In this document: piece after piece, positions 13,001 through 24,303 of the stretch
How the letters are laid out: every line of letters starts with the position of its first letter
Position numbering within the stretch: the first letter of the stretch is position 1
Assembly: GCA_000711775.1 (NCBI GenBank)
Contig: ARYC01001375.1
Span: 1 to 64,000, forward strand
Direction: 5' to 3'
Source of the DNA: Oxytricha trifallax
Lineage: Eukaryota; Ciliophora; Spirotrichea; Sporadotrichida; Oxytrichidae
Length of the DNA: 64,000 bases
Position numbers and translations under genes: made by a program
The notes under the pieces: generated by a model
Told to the model about the DNA's origin: nothing
Database searches by the model: none
Seen by the model: only the letters and a program-made list of their open reading frames with translations

Positions 13001-16000
13001 TATAATAAATATCATTGTTAAATTATAAACAGAATGTTATAATTATATCTTGAATATATAAAAATAATACAGCTAATGGAAGTAAATTTAAAAATCCTAC
13101 AGAAAAATTTAAATAAATAAACTGCGACTACGTATATTTAATGTATATTAAATTTAAATTTCCTCAAAATGATTTTCAAAATATAATAAGTTAATTCATT
13201 TTATTATTTAAACATATGATTTTATTAAGTCAAATTGGATAGAGCAACAGTTTCACTAAACTTCTGTTCAACTACTTGATCGCAATCAGAAACAAAATCT
13301 GGGCAAGAAAATTCGAATCTCAAGGTATGTATGGTGTCTCAAACGCCATTGTAAATCTTCTCAAGAAAATGTTTGAAAACTCAGTATGGAGACATTTACA
13401 CGAATAAGAACTCAAGGATTCAATCAAGAATATTATGAATCTAAATTTCCAAGAAAAAGATGCTATTTTGAGTTTGTTCGGTGGAGAACTTTAAGGACTT
13501 ACAACTGGAGTTGTGGTTTAAGATAAAAATGAGAATAAAATTGCTTTACTTGGCTTTGCAGATTAATGGATTGAAGATTAAGATGATCAGGCTAAAAAGA
13601 ACCTCAAAGTTCCAAGAACTACCATGAATTTTGAGACAAAAACCAACAAAGCTATCGGCTTATTCATTAATGAGACTTCTCAAGATAACAATGAAGTTTT
13701 AATTTTAGATCCTTAAGAGTTAGTGCTCTTGGAATGTTCATCAAGAAGGAACAATTAACTGCCCATTAAAGACTTATTAATGGACAAAGAAATCATGCTT
13801 AAACTTATCTAAGAAGGTATCATAAACTTGTCAAAGGAGAACTCAGAAAAAATGTCTATAGAAGAACTTAACTTCAAAATCCTCATCACAAAAATCATAT
13901 TCAATTTGATCAATGAAAGAGAAGAGCAGTTTATAGATTTCTTGAAGCAACCATAGATGTAAAACATCTTCTAGGAGTTCCTTAATCTACTCTTCTAAGA
14001 ATCTTGCAAAGTATTAAAGACTCCTATCACTCTGCAACTAGATTGGGTTGAGTAAAAATGCTTTGAAATCAGAAGAGCAGCTTGTGAATCAAAGATTACT
14101 TTAGTTAAATTGAAAGAGCTCTCAGCTTAAGTTATTATAGATAAAGTGTTCTTCAGCTATAACTCATAAAAATTACAGAAGGAATATTTAGATTACGACC
14201 TAGTTGGAGCCATTAACTTTGAGAATATAGTCGATATGCAGACAAAAGTAGGGTTCTTCTCTGCTGATGATAGAGTTAAGACTCCTGAATTTATGGTTAT
14301 TAGCAGCACTGATTTGTATACTGAGCTAGGTATCAAGAGATTAGCTGAGGCTGAAGTAGTCTTGAGTAGTGGTGAACTTAATTTAGAGGAATATTTGGTC
14401 TTTTTAGAAAGATAAGAGAGAAAGGCAAAGGGTATTACTGAGAAGCCAATATAAATAACATGTGAATAATATTTATTCTTATTAATTACTTATAGTGTTG
14501 ATAGACAAAGAAGACTTTGAGGATGTCCACTAAAAATTCTTAATAGAATAGATTCACATGAAGACAATTGAAGAAGAGGAACCTCTAGATGATTCATTAA
14601 AAACAGAAGCTGAATTTATCTAGTAAGCCTAAATAATATCCGAGTTTGTTGGCCTTGACTACGAGAAAGTACTCAAGATGGTCAGACAAGTCGATTCAGA
14701 TTTCTCACTTACAAGCAAACTCAACGGTTTGATCAAGGAAGAGTAGAAAAAAATTGAAGAAGAAAGAAAGAAGAAACAAGAAGAGGAGGAAGCTAAAAGA
14801 CTCAGAAGAGACCAGGATGAAGAAGAGGAGAAATAATCCCTAAATTAAGAGGAAGAAAAGAAAGAAGAGAATGCTTTCATTGCTGATGATAATACTGTCT
14901 AAATTGATACAAGCACAGGCGTCCAAGCTTTAGACATCACTTAATCAAAGAAACAAAACTACACCAAAGTATCTGAAGAGGAGTAGATTAAGAGACAGAA
15001 GGCTAAAGAGCAAAAGGATCGTGATGAAATGATCTCATATGTCATGGACTTAGTTGAAGAGGATATAGGTGTGGCTTATAAGTTTGAATTGAAAGAAAGA
15101 AAGAAGCTTGAGTAGCAAACAGCTGAGGCTTTGGTTCAAATCAGTCAGAGGTTTCACTGAGGCAAATGCTTACAATGAGTATTAGCAATCCCTTGATTTG
15201 CTTTTCACGCTTTACTCCTATTAAAGCAATAAAATTCAATTTTTATGTAATATAACTTAATAAACTCCAGAAGAATGCTTCAGAAGATTCTTACCATTAA
15301 ATTCGAAGAATCTCTGTCTATGATGCTTAACTCAAAAGAAAGAAAGCAGTAATTCAAGCAATTCCTTAAGATTATTAGTAATGAAGCTATTTTCGTCCAA
15401 TTCAACACAAGAAATAAGAAATTAGTTAAGAAGGTTAATGAACTTATGAAGAGAATTGTTGTTAAATGTAAGTCTGACCCTGAATATTATAATTCAATTA
15501 ATTTAATTTTCATTATATAATCTTACTTTTACTCTAAAATTTTATTGTATAAATATAAGATCTTCATTGATGAACTATTCACTGAGGATATAACTAAAGC
15601 TTCAAAGGAGTTGATTAAATCCCTGAAGAATGAGAAAATGCGAAGCATCAGAATCTAATTTAGTTCTGAGGAAAAAGCCACAAAATTCTCGAACCCCTAC
15701 TTCGTGCTCTCCGTCTCAAAGATCTTCCTCGAATAATGCACAGAAGATCTCTTGAAAGAAGACGTCTTATAAACTTTGATCGAGCAATTCCTTATCTTGG
15801 CTTACATGTTTAACAAGGATCCTGCTCTTAAAGTTTTTATTTTAGATTTATTTATATGCTAAAATTAATACTGAGTCTTAAGCTAGCCAGATATATATAT
15901 ATATAATCAGATAATTTCATACTTTTTTGTAGCTCTAAAAGTTAAGATTTTTGAATTTATCCTAAACATATTGGAGGCTGTGCAAAAGAACTACAATAAG

Positions 16001-19000
16001 CTGAGCTTCAAGTTAAAGGAGCAGTTACAGCAAATGTGGATGTTCAAGGGTATTGTGGAGAAGTACACTTATAACGACTCTACTGAGAGTGTTTATGCCA
16101 GACATTAACTTCTAATCTTGGAAATTCTCATGAAGTTGCTATAACAATTAAATCAAATAAATGATCATTGAATCTATATTTGAATAGTATCTTATTTTTA
16201 TACATTTGAAGAAACTTTCAAAGAAAGATGTCCACAGTATTTATTCAAAGAATGAGATAATCTTGAAGATTTAAAGAGCTAAGGATGTGATGAAAGAAAC
16301 AAACACTTACAAATTGCTCATGTATTTAGTCCACTTCAACAAATTGTCACCAGAACAGAGAACCATTAAGAAATCTTATGAATCAGCTCACAAGATATTC
16401 AATACTAAGATGACTGCCTAGTTCAGAATAGATAGAAATAATATTAACAAGTATTTAATTGAATAGATGAAATAGAGAAGATGACATTATTCTTTGATGA
16501 ACTGACTGAAATTGAACCAGACACAGCTGTAGCAATTAGCAGAGACTATGATGGCAAGGAAATCTTGCAGGTGCTTTTTGCAGAGGAAATCGCAAGAAAG
16601 AGTCTCGATATCTATGATGAAAATGTCTATGTTCACTATCCATGCAGACCTTCAACTATTTTCGCATTTGGTGACTGCTACAATTAGTAATATATAATTA
16701 TTATTTTAATTATAATTAAATGGAAAGTAAATATAATTTTTGTATTTTTTAATGATCTTTTTTTTGCAATTCTTTTTATAAAACTATGTTCTTAAATTAA
16801 ATATGATTTGAAATAATTATTTATCTAAATAAACCTTAGATACATTGAAATAATTATTTATCTAAATTAACCTTAGATACATATTTTTTAATTATTCTAT
16901 TTTAATTTATTTTAATTATTTGAATGGTAAACTTGGTATAGACATGGCTCAAGGACAATTTGAAAATCCAACCATCATTAAGAAAGTCCTCTCTAAAGTC
17001 AAGGACATCCAATCCTTCAACAACGCTCTCGCTATTCAACTTGAAGATGGCTCCCTTTACAGAGGAGGTTACAAGGAATATTGGCAACCAAACGATAAGC
17101 ACATGGTCAAGAAATGGGATAAGAAAGCAAAATTCTTCAGTTTAGGTACTCGTCACACTCTCATAGTTAATGAGAAAGACTAACTCTAAGGAGAAGGTAT
17201 GTCTAATGCCGGTGGTATGGGAACTGAAGCCAGCGAGAATAAATCTTGGATCAATATTAAAATGCCAACTAAGGATAAAGTGGTACAAGTTAGCTGCTGC
17301 TACGACTTTAGTTTTGCTATCACTGATAAAGGCTAATTGTATTGCGCAGGTCAAAACATGCTTGCCAAACTGAACATCAATAACCTTAACAAATTCGAGA
17401 AAGTTGATTTAGGACAAACTGTAAAAGCTTAAAAAATAGTTACTGGTTCAAGTGTAATGGCACTTCTTTTAGTTAAGAATAATGAACAAGTTGAGCTCTG
17501 GAGTGCAGGTTACAATACTAAAGGTGCACTAGGAAGTGGTGAAAATGTAATGAATAAATCTGTGTTTACTAGACTTGCTTATGATGCAACTTCAATCAGA
17601 TTTGTTGATATGGACGTCTACTAGGACCATGCTGCTGCACTTACAGACGAAGGAGAACTTTATTAATGGGGTTTCAACGGCTTCGGTAGATGTGGTATCA
17701 GAGATAGAGATAAAAATACTTTCCAACCATAATTCTGGTCTCCAACTAAAGTTGATTACTTTAACGAGCACATTGTCAAGTAAGTTGCTGTAGGATCCGG
17801 TCATACTGTTGTTTTAGCAGCTACTAAGAAAGACCCAACGAGAAATAGAGCCATTCATATTTTTTTATTTTAAGTCTATGCTTATGGTAGAGATGATCAC
17901 AATGGACATCATTTGGCTTGCTCAAGCGCTGAAGCTCAGAAAGAAGACGAGTTCATTAGACATATAAAGAGATTCGATCACCTTAAAGTTTATAAAGTTG
18001 AGGCTGGTGCTAAGTGTACATTCGTTTGTTGTGAAGGTGAAGAGACTTTACTCTCTAATAGATACATGCACAAGTATGCAGTATGTATAATCTGTCTCAA
18101 GACTCCTATTGAAGGTCCACTTCATTTCACCGTCTAAGGTGATAAGCAATTCTGTTATTACTGTACTGATTGCATCAAGAATCCTGACTACTAAGAAATT
18201 CTACCTAGAATTTGCTATGCAATCAAAGCTTAAGTAGAAGACATTGAAAGTAGAGAGTGGATAGACCTTGTGAAGCTTGATTAAAATCTAGAAGAAGGTG
18301 GTAAAGAGTTCACTGATGATTTTACCAAAGTAAGATATAACTCAGAGAAGACTCCATGGTACATGAGTTTCACGAAGCTTACTGAGTCTATTGATGAATT
18401 TAATCTGTGTGAGGATTCATTCTTCCAGGGTAATACTAACGACATTAATCCTTTAATTTATCTCAGAATTACAAAAGGATGCAGACCTAAATAACTCGAG
18501 TATAAATAATGTTTATTTTTGATATAAAATGCAGATATGACAACAATTCATGAGTTAAACAATTAATTATAGTTACCAACCTTTGATCTTAAAAAGTATT
18601 ATCCAACCTAAGATTACTACGGCCTTAGATTTACTTTAAGCCCTGATTTCCAATACACTATCAACTAACACATCTAAAATGTTATATAAAAATAAAAGAT
18701 AATTTTGCTTTAATTTATTAATTTTAAGTAATAATATCTTGGATGAGACTAAAGAACAATATAACACCTACTCCGAAGAAATGAAGAAATTTGACCCTAA
18801 GCTTGATGATGATCTCTACAAGTTTATTGAAGATTACTGCTATCAAAACAGAGAAGTATCATATAAATGTATTAATTATTCTTTAAATTAAAATATCTGC
18901 ATAAATAAATATAAGAATAAAGGTAAATTATTTACTTTTTAAAGTTTTGATAAAGGACATAAACCCAATGGCAATTGAAATCGATGAGAGAAGATTCGGA

Positions 19001-20861
19001 GATAAATTAAAGAAAATTTCTGAACCATTAAAACGTAAAAGATTGCAAGTTTTATTGGACTTCAACAAGTACGCTTCCCAATTAGTGCCATTCATTGACT
19101 ACAATACTAAGTTGACTCTTGAAGCTCAAATATAAATTTAATGTAAGAAATCATTATTTAATATTTTGTAGCTTCTGCAAGACTAAATGCATACTTTATG
19201 AAAGCAAAGGAGTTCATTATGTATCAAGTGAAGTACAAATATCAATCCTCATATGTTAATAACCTGGAGTAGTCTAATGAGAAGAAAGATATTCCCATAA
19301 ATATTAGATTGATACCTAATTGTAATTCCATGAATGAATCTTTATTTTCTTAAATAAACAGACTTAGATCACTGAGATTCTTCGAAAGTGGAAAGTGCGA
19401 TCACACTGGTGAGTATACTGTTTTTGGTCAGTGCTTCAAATTCTTAGCAAATAAGAAATATGCGCCTATGATGGTTAATAACTCCACCGATCGTGCTTGG
19501 AATTCTAAGTTTGTAGGAGAAGGTACAAACAAATACTTTAATATAGTCGTATTTTATTAAGGTAGTATTGATGTTGGTGGACCTTACAGAGAGACATTCT
19601 TCGAAATGTGCAAGGAGCTACAATCACATGCTCTTCCACTGCTGATTGCAACAAGCAACCATAAGAATGACTTCGGTGAGCACAGAGACAAGTGGATACC
19701 ATGCTCATCTTCTTCCTCACCTTCACATATTGCCATGTTTGAGTTTATGGGAGCACTCATTGGTATGAGTATCATTAATATAATCGAATTAATGAATCCA
19801 ATTCATATTAGTTCTTATCTTGTAATTGACATTATAATATATTATTAAATCAGATGCTCACAAATATTGAACTTAAATTTCCCTTCTGTTTTCTGGAAGA
19901 AGATCATAGATGAACCACTAGACAGATCAGATCTCAATATGGTTGATTCATATTGTCTACAAATGCTCGATGGAATCAAGAACTTAGCTTAATCAAAATA
20001 TATTTTAATAATTTTATATAAAAGTGAAATATATTTGAGCTCAGACATTGCCAGAAAAAGAATTCCAAGAATATCATGATTAAAAATTCGTTACCTGTTT
20101 GACTGATGGCTCTGAAATTGAGCTTGTATAATTGTTAATTGTAAGATTTAATAATTTTTATATTATTTCTAATTTTCTAATGAATTAATACCAGGTGGTA
20201 AGAATAAGATATTAACTAAGGACAACGCTGATGACTACGTGCAGTTAGTTATGTTAGCCCGCCTCAACGAATTTGACAAGTAAATGAAGGCAATTAAGCA
20301 GGGTATAGGTATGGTTTTCCCACCCTTCTTGAACAAGCTCTACACCTGGAAGGAACTAGAGTACAAGGTTTGCGGTAAGCCATCAATCGACTTGCATCAT
20401 TTAAGAGCCATCTCCAAGTATTCTGGCTGCTCTGAGGAAGATGAAACCTGCAAGAGATTCTGGAGAGTTTTAGAGAGTTTCTCAGATGAAGAAAAGTCAC
20501 TTTATCTCAAGTTTGTGTGGGGTAGATCCAGACTACCACTCGTCGATGAGAAGTTTGGTGATAAGCACACTATAAAGTTGATTCAACCAGCTAACTGTGA
20601 TTAGTCACTCCCCATTGCACATACTTGCTTCTTTGCTATTGATGTGCCTAAGTATTCCACTGAGGAGATTATGAGAGATAAGTTCCTCTATGCTATTAAG
20701 TTCTGTTAAGCTATTGATACTGATGGAAGTCCATATGAGATTCTCGGTGAACAGTCTGATGAAGACTTTCTTTATAAAAATACATGTTTTTATACTTAAA
20801 CTTAAATTAGTTTAATTAAGAAAAAAACTTATAATTAATTAACAATAAATTTGACTTCTGA
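7027..20861 (+). CDS. Giant RCC1-HECT E3 ubiquitin ligase, 3' block (scrambled gene)
   Basis: C-terminal three quarters or more of a very large HECT-type ubiquitin ligase. It starts inside a split intron (pointer 7027-7041); coding begins about 7046 with an Asp/Glu-rich run. A long helical region follows (7.5-16.5 kb), including a four-fold DYGN repeat near 12450 and a Glu/Lys-rich coiled coil near 14750-15100. RCC1-like repeats lie at about 16640-17900 (FAFGDCYN..GKLGID, AAALTDEGELYQWGFNGFG). A Cys-rich putative zinc-binding module is at about 18000-18200 (VCIICLK..CYYCTDC). The HECT domain spans about 19380-20855, with GEGSIDVGGPYRE and the catalytic Cys in LPIAHTCFF (codon 20626-20628). 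It ends DEDF then TGA at 20859-20861. At least a dozen IESs and several ~35-40-nt introns interrupt it. Mature protein roughly 4,000 residues with the 5' block. Which HERC/HECTD subfamily is not decided. Confidence 0.9.
7235..7529. other. IES, 295 bp (pointer TTTAGA)
   Basis: TTTAGA at 7229-7234 and 7524-7529. Removal joins NDLKLQ to KVFPKLKL in frame. The insert is AT-rich and non-coding. Confidence 0.75.
8541..8790. other. IES, 250 bp (pointer ATAT)
   Basis: ATAT at 8537-8540 and 8787-8790. Removal joins GLGMI to YNSFLEI in frame. Confidence 0.7.
9429..9540. other. IES, 112 bp (pointer CAATA)
   Basis: CAATA at 9424-9428 and 9536-9540. The join reads VSNSIIKLIDVL in frame. Confidence 0.7.
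11029..11035. other. Possible 7-bp IES (pointer TTAT) or T-run indel
   Basis: The frame is off by one across a T run. TTAT at 11025-11028 and 11032-11035 allows deletion of 7 bp, which restores it (DESYDFKLQQ). A homopolymer error in the sequence would explain it equally well. Confidence 0.35.
12898..13234. other. IES, 337 bp (pointer AAGTCAAA)
   Basis: The 8-bp repeat AAGTCAAA lies at 12890-12897 and 13227-13234. Removal joins VVVKSQ to IGQSNSFTKLL in frame. Confidence 0.85.
15836..15943. other. IES, 108 bp (pointer AAAGTT)
   Basis: AAAGTT at 15830-15835 and 15938-15943, inside a wider 12-bp near-repeat (GCTCT-AAAGTT). The join reads DPALKVKIFEF in frame. Confidence 0.85.
16170..16206. other. 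IES, 37 bp (pointer CATT)
   Basis: CATT at 16166-16169 and 16203-16206. Removal takes out two in-frame TGA codons and joins QINDH to LKKLSKK. Confidence 0.75.
16471..16484. other. Very short IES, 14 bp (pointer AGATGA)
   Basis: AGATGA at 16465-16470 and 16479-16484. Unedited, the frame meets TGA within this stretch. Deleting exactly 14 bp gives IEQMTLFFDEL, which continues into the RCC1 region. Confidence 0.7.
16685..16925. other. IES, 241 bp (pointer AAT), with internal tandem repeat
   Basis: AAT at 16682-16684 and 16923-16925. The join gives FGDCYNGKLGID, a standard RCC1 repeat start. Inside, a 37-bp unit is repeated in tandem at 16808-16844 and 16845-16881 with one mismatch. Confidence 0.9.
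19523..19561 (+). other. Intron in HECT domain (39 nt)
   Basis: GTACAA..TTAAG interrupts the conserved HECT motif. Splicing gives KFVGEGSIDVGGPYRE. Confidence 0.8.
19774..19851. other. IES in HECT domain, 78 bp (pointer ATC)
   Basis: ATC at 19771-19773 and 19849-19851. The join LIGMSIRCSQ restores the usual HECT G.A/S-I-R motif. Confidence 0.85.
19990..20041. other. IES in HECT domain, 52 bp (pointer AGCT)
   Basis: AGCT at 19986-19989 and 20038-20041. The join is IKNLAQTLPEKEF in frame. Confidence 0.85.
20129..20190. other. IES in HECT domain, 62 bp (pointer TA)
   Basis: The minimal repeat TA at 20127-20128 and 20189-20190 restores the HECT motif ELVPGGKN. The pointer is too short to be certain of the exact bases. 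Confidence 0.7.
20769..20857. other. IES before the stop codon, 89 bp (pointer GACTT)
   Basis: GACTT at 20764-20768 and 20853-20857. Without removal the frame has no stop for hundreds of bases. With removal the gene ends DEDF-TGA at 20859-20861. Confidence 0.8.
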
Positions 20862-21196
20862 GAATAGATAGTCATTATATTCAGACTTAAACTAATTATT
20901 GAATTTTAAGATTATTAGGCAAGTGACAATTGATCTGATTTTCTTAAAAACTATTATTTCTATTTTATTATTTCAACCTAATTTCAAAACTGATTCAACC
21001 CCCAATTTATTTTTAATGTTAAATTATCTTATTTTTCTCATTCTCAATATTTATCTTATTCTCAATACTCTTATATATCCAAATATTAAATAGAAAAGTG
21101 AATGTATAAAAGGATACGCTTATTAATTTTATTACTTATTAATTAAGATTTAATAGAAAAGATATTTTCAGAAAATATTTGCGAAACAACACAAAT
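20862..21196. other. Spacer between the gene's own 3' end and its 5' block
   Basis: AT-rich DNA of 335 bp holding the 3' flank of the ligase gene and then the 5' flank of its first segments. No gene is seen. In the macronucleus these flanks should lie at opposite ends of one chromosome. Confidence 0.6.
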
Positions 21197-22952
21197 ATGG
21201 GAAATTAATCTTTGAAAACAGCCTTTAAAGGCCATCTAAAAAACGAGGTAGCCGAGGAGATGACATTCCACATGAATGCGGAGTTTCTCTTCGAGTAAAG
21301 CCTCATTACCTTGATTTTTGACAAGGTAAAGAAGGAAAAGATCGTAGGAGAATTCGAGATAGAATCATGTCTGAAGGAAAACAACAATCAAATCAACAGT
21401 CACTGCGAGGACATACTCTCAAAGAAATTAATAGCTGAAATACATTAAAACATCACAGCTGGGTTCTCATCTGCCGATGCTAACATCGATTATCTAAAAG
21501 AACCAAGTAAGTTACCAGGTTCCAATACTTTTAAGTAGTCTGAGCTTTTTGTCAGACTAATATAACATGTTTAATTGAATGTTAACCATTAATTTCATTA
21601 ATTTAGATTTTGAGAAGTACTTCACTGTCTATTGCCCCACAGAGGTAACGGACTTTACTACTCTACAGCAAATGAAGTTCTTTATCCTTTACAATCTTTA
21701 TGTTGAGAAGTACAAAGAATCTAAGAAAGAGGTAAGGAAGTTTTATCCTTCTATAAAGTGAATTTCTTAATAATATCTTTATAGGGAGCAGGATTTTTCG
21801 ATTTTGTGAGAAGGTTCTTTGAAGAGAAGAACTCCTTAGAGGACAGCACCGAAGCCTTATAAATTGGTCTACAAGGTGGTCTTAAGTTCTCTATTCATTT
21901 ACTTAAGGAGATCCAAGATATTGCTCCAAAGATTCTAAAGAGCTCTCTCCAGTATCTTTATGATTTAAAAATTATTTAGGATGTATATTTTATATTGTTA
22001 ATGATTATTTTTAATGATAGCTTTAGAAATTCATCGCCACTTTCACTCTATGGAATTGATAAGACCTACTTTGTGGCTGACCAGTCAATTAACGAAGCCA
22101 GGGATTTCTTAACTTAGATTGTTGAAAATCCTCTAAACAAAGATCTCGAGACTAAGGAATTGGCTCTCAAAATGATCTTAGTGATAGGAATAATGAGAGC
22201 TAATGTTGAGGATTTCGTTCACGGAATCAACATTATAGAGAAAAACAAACTTGAGTTTGATATCTCTGAGGAAATTGGCCGCATTAACTTTGATATTGAG
22301 GAGACTGCACTCAATCCAAGACTTTTCTAAGAGATTGAAAAGGTCAAGCAAGATGTCAACTTATTCTACTTGCAGTAACTTATTGCTGCAGACAAATCCT
22401 TAAGCCAAAATATTTAAATAAAAAGATCTACAACTCTATTATTAAAATTCATTTATTAATGCATATTTTTAAAATATGGGTTTCACTACTGATGGTCAAT
22501 ATTTTTACATACACTTGAAGAAACATGGTCTCTTCAAGATTGGAACTGGCGAGAGTGGAGACCAAATGGCTGGCAAGGTTTATGCTCATAAGAACTATAG
22601 AGTAAATGAAAAATGCAAGCTACTATACTTCAATGGAAAGTTTTATTTGTAATAATATTTTGTACAAAAAGTTGCTTGTTAGATCACCAAAGTACACTCA
22701 AAAACCTTTCTTGATATTTATATATTATGATTATTTTTATAATATTGGATCCATTAACTTTGGAAGAGTTAGCTGATTAACAATTAGTAACTGACAAGGT
22801 AAACTAAGTGAGTATGGAATGGAAAGATGACAAGGAAAATAACAGATATATGGGAACTACTCCACTATTTACAGATAGCAATTACATCTACGTACTTTCT
22901 TGCAAGAAACCTGAAAAAGGTAAGTTTAAAAGATCAAAGTATTAACTTATAT
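21197..22952 (+). CDS. Giant RCC1-HECT E3 ligase, 5' block (translocated first segments)
   Basis: N-terminal part of the same ligase, lying 335 bp downstream of its own 3' end. ATG at 21197 (MGNQSLKTAF). Introns at 21507-21606 and 21732-21784; IESs at 21983-22018 (GAT), 22414-22477 (AAAATAT) and 22727-22746 (ATATT). The N-terminus is helical. From 22478 a beta-propeller-like run begins (GFTTDGQYFYIHLKKHGLF, then PLFTDSNYIYVLSCKKPEK). It is cut at an intron donor (GTAAGT at 22920) followed by the pointer AGTATTAACTTATAT at 22938-22952. The same 15 bp at 7027-7041 leads straight to an intron acceptor and the acidic continuation. No stop codon or 3' end follows here, which fits an incomplete gene piece rather than a separate gene. 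Confidence 0.8.
21983..22018. other. IES, 36 bp (pointer GAT)
   Basis: GAT at 21980-21982 and 22016-22018. The join LKIIQDSFRNSS is in frame. Confidence 0.7.
22414..22477. other. IES, 64 bp (pointer AAAATAT)
   Basis: AAAATAT at 22407-22413 and 22471-22477. The join LSQNMGFTTDG is in frame. Confidence 0.85.
22727..22746. other. Very short IES, 20 bp (pointer ATATT)
   Basis: ATATT at 22722-22726 and 22742-22746. The left frame would stop at TGA inside the insert. Deleting 20 bp gives FLDIYILDPLTLEEL. Confidence 0.75.
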
Positions 22953-23097
22953 CAAATTTCAATTAATACTCTAAAACGGTTTGATAAGAGTATAAATATC
23001 TTAAAAATTCTTAAAGAAAACAAAAGAATCAGAGTTTTAGACACTAAGTCGCTCTGTCCTCCCTTATTATAATTGGTTGGTTTGTTGGGACAAGTTC

Positions 23098-23988
23098 TCA
23101 ATCGAGTTTCCATGCAGTCTTCATGAGTTGAACGAAGTGGTCGTCGTTGTCAATAGAGGCTGAGACGGCAGAGTAGTAGTCGTTCCATTCTTCTCTTTAG
23201 ATCTTTCCATCCTTGTTCTTGTCACCGAAGTTGGCCAAGAATTCGAGGAAAACTTGATCCTCAGTCATCTCACCTGAGATAACCTTGGGGTGGAAACTGG
23301 TGTTGTAGATACCCTTGAGGTCAGCAGCTTCAATGCAACCGTTACCGTCCTTATCGAACTTAAGGAATGCCTTGTCAGCCATAGCTTGTCTCTTGGGGTT
23401 CATCTTTCCCTAAAGTAAAAAACCGTTAAGAACATGCACTCAAAACAAAAATCAAGTTTAAAGGGGTACTTACTCTAACACCAACGAGGAATTCGTCGAA
23501 GTTAATGTGACCATCATTGTCAGTATCGAAGTAGGTGAGGAGGGCCTAAAAAGATATGAGTTAATTTAACGGTAAATTCAGGCGTTATTCGAAAATGCCA
23601 TGACTCAAGCACTTTGTTCATATTTAAGAAACTTACATCAGCTTCAGCCTTGGTGATTTTAACACCGTTCTCTTGCATACCAACGAAGAATTCACCAGCA
23701 TCAACCTTTCTGTTACCGTCATAAGAATCAAGTGCTCTGAAAGTTCTGCCGAGTCCTCTAATGGTGGTGGAACCTCTAGCGAGGAGTTGCTCTCTGAGTC
23801 TGTTTAAGACTAATAAAATATCGATGAGCATCCGACAATTTTAAGACAAAGGAAAAGATCAAGTGGAACAAGACTGAGCTTGTGTACAACACGGGAATAA
23901 TCTAGTAAGGCGTGTGCACTTTCAACCATGTAATAGGGAGGGACAGGGGAGACTTACCTTCAACGATGTTAACCTTCTGTTGTTGCAT
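23098..23988 (-). CDS. CAPS: Calcyphosin-like EF-hand protein
   Basis: Calcium-binding protein of four EF-hands. ATG at 23988, TGA at 23098-23100. Exons are joined by three GT..AG introns at 23810-23957, 23546-23636 and 23410-23473. The N-terminus is MQQQKVNIVEVLNRLREQL. Loops include DSYDGNRKVDAGEF, DTDNDGHINFDEF, DKDGNGCIEAADL and DKNKDGKIQREEW, each with the Asp/Asn-x-Asp-x-Asn/Gly pattern of a calcium loop (the first is less canonical). The features GEMTEDQVFLEFL and DYYSAVSASI..FVQLMKTAWKL are diagnostic of calcyphosin rather than calmodulin or centrin. Length, about 190 residues, fits. No IES is needed, so the gene is continuous in the germline. It lies tail to tail with the ligase 5' block, and follows the OXA1 gene on the same strand. 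Confidence 0.9.
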
Positions 23989-24303
23989 TTCTACCTAATC
24001 TATCTCAATTATAAATTATATTTACTTAAACAATTTAAAAACTTAAATGAACACTCTACGAATGCCTGAATAATATCAATCTTATCTTCTTCAAATAATT
24101 CGATTCATTAGCGTGATTAAAAGTATCTTTTATGTTTTGAAATATATGATAAAAAACAATTAAAAATATTAAAGGGTCATAAAAATTCTAATAATAATTT
24201 CATTTCATAATATTTTCCATTGAACTCATATAATTTAAATAAGCATGATTACTAAAATAACACTAAAATTAACAAGTTAATTATATTTGCAAACTGTCTT
24301 TTA
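23989..24303. other. Intergenic, upstream of the calcyphosin gene
   Basis: AT-rich 315-bp gap between the start of the calcyphosin gene and the stop of the OXA1-like gene. It should hold the calcyphosin promoter; no motif stands out. Confidence 0.5.

Noticed and set aside
17142..17804. Several overlapping frames in the RCC1 region on both strands
   Set aside because: Shadows of the ligase frame, which carries clear RCC1 motifs once TAA/TAG are read as Gln.
20899..21093. Hydrophobic open frame between the two ligase blocks
   Set aside because: Leu/Ile/Phe/Asn runs typical of AT-rich spacer; no start context or family.
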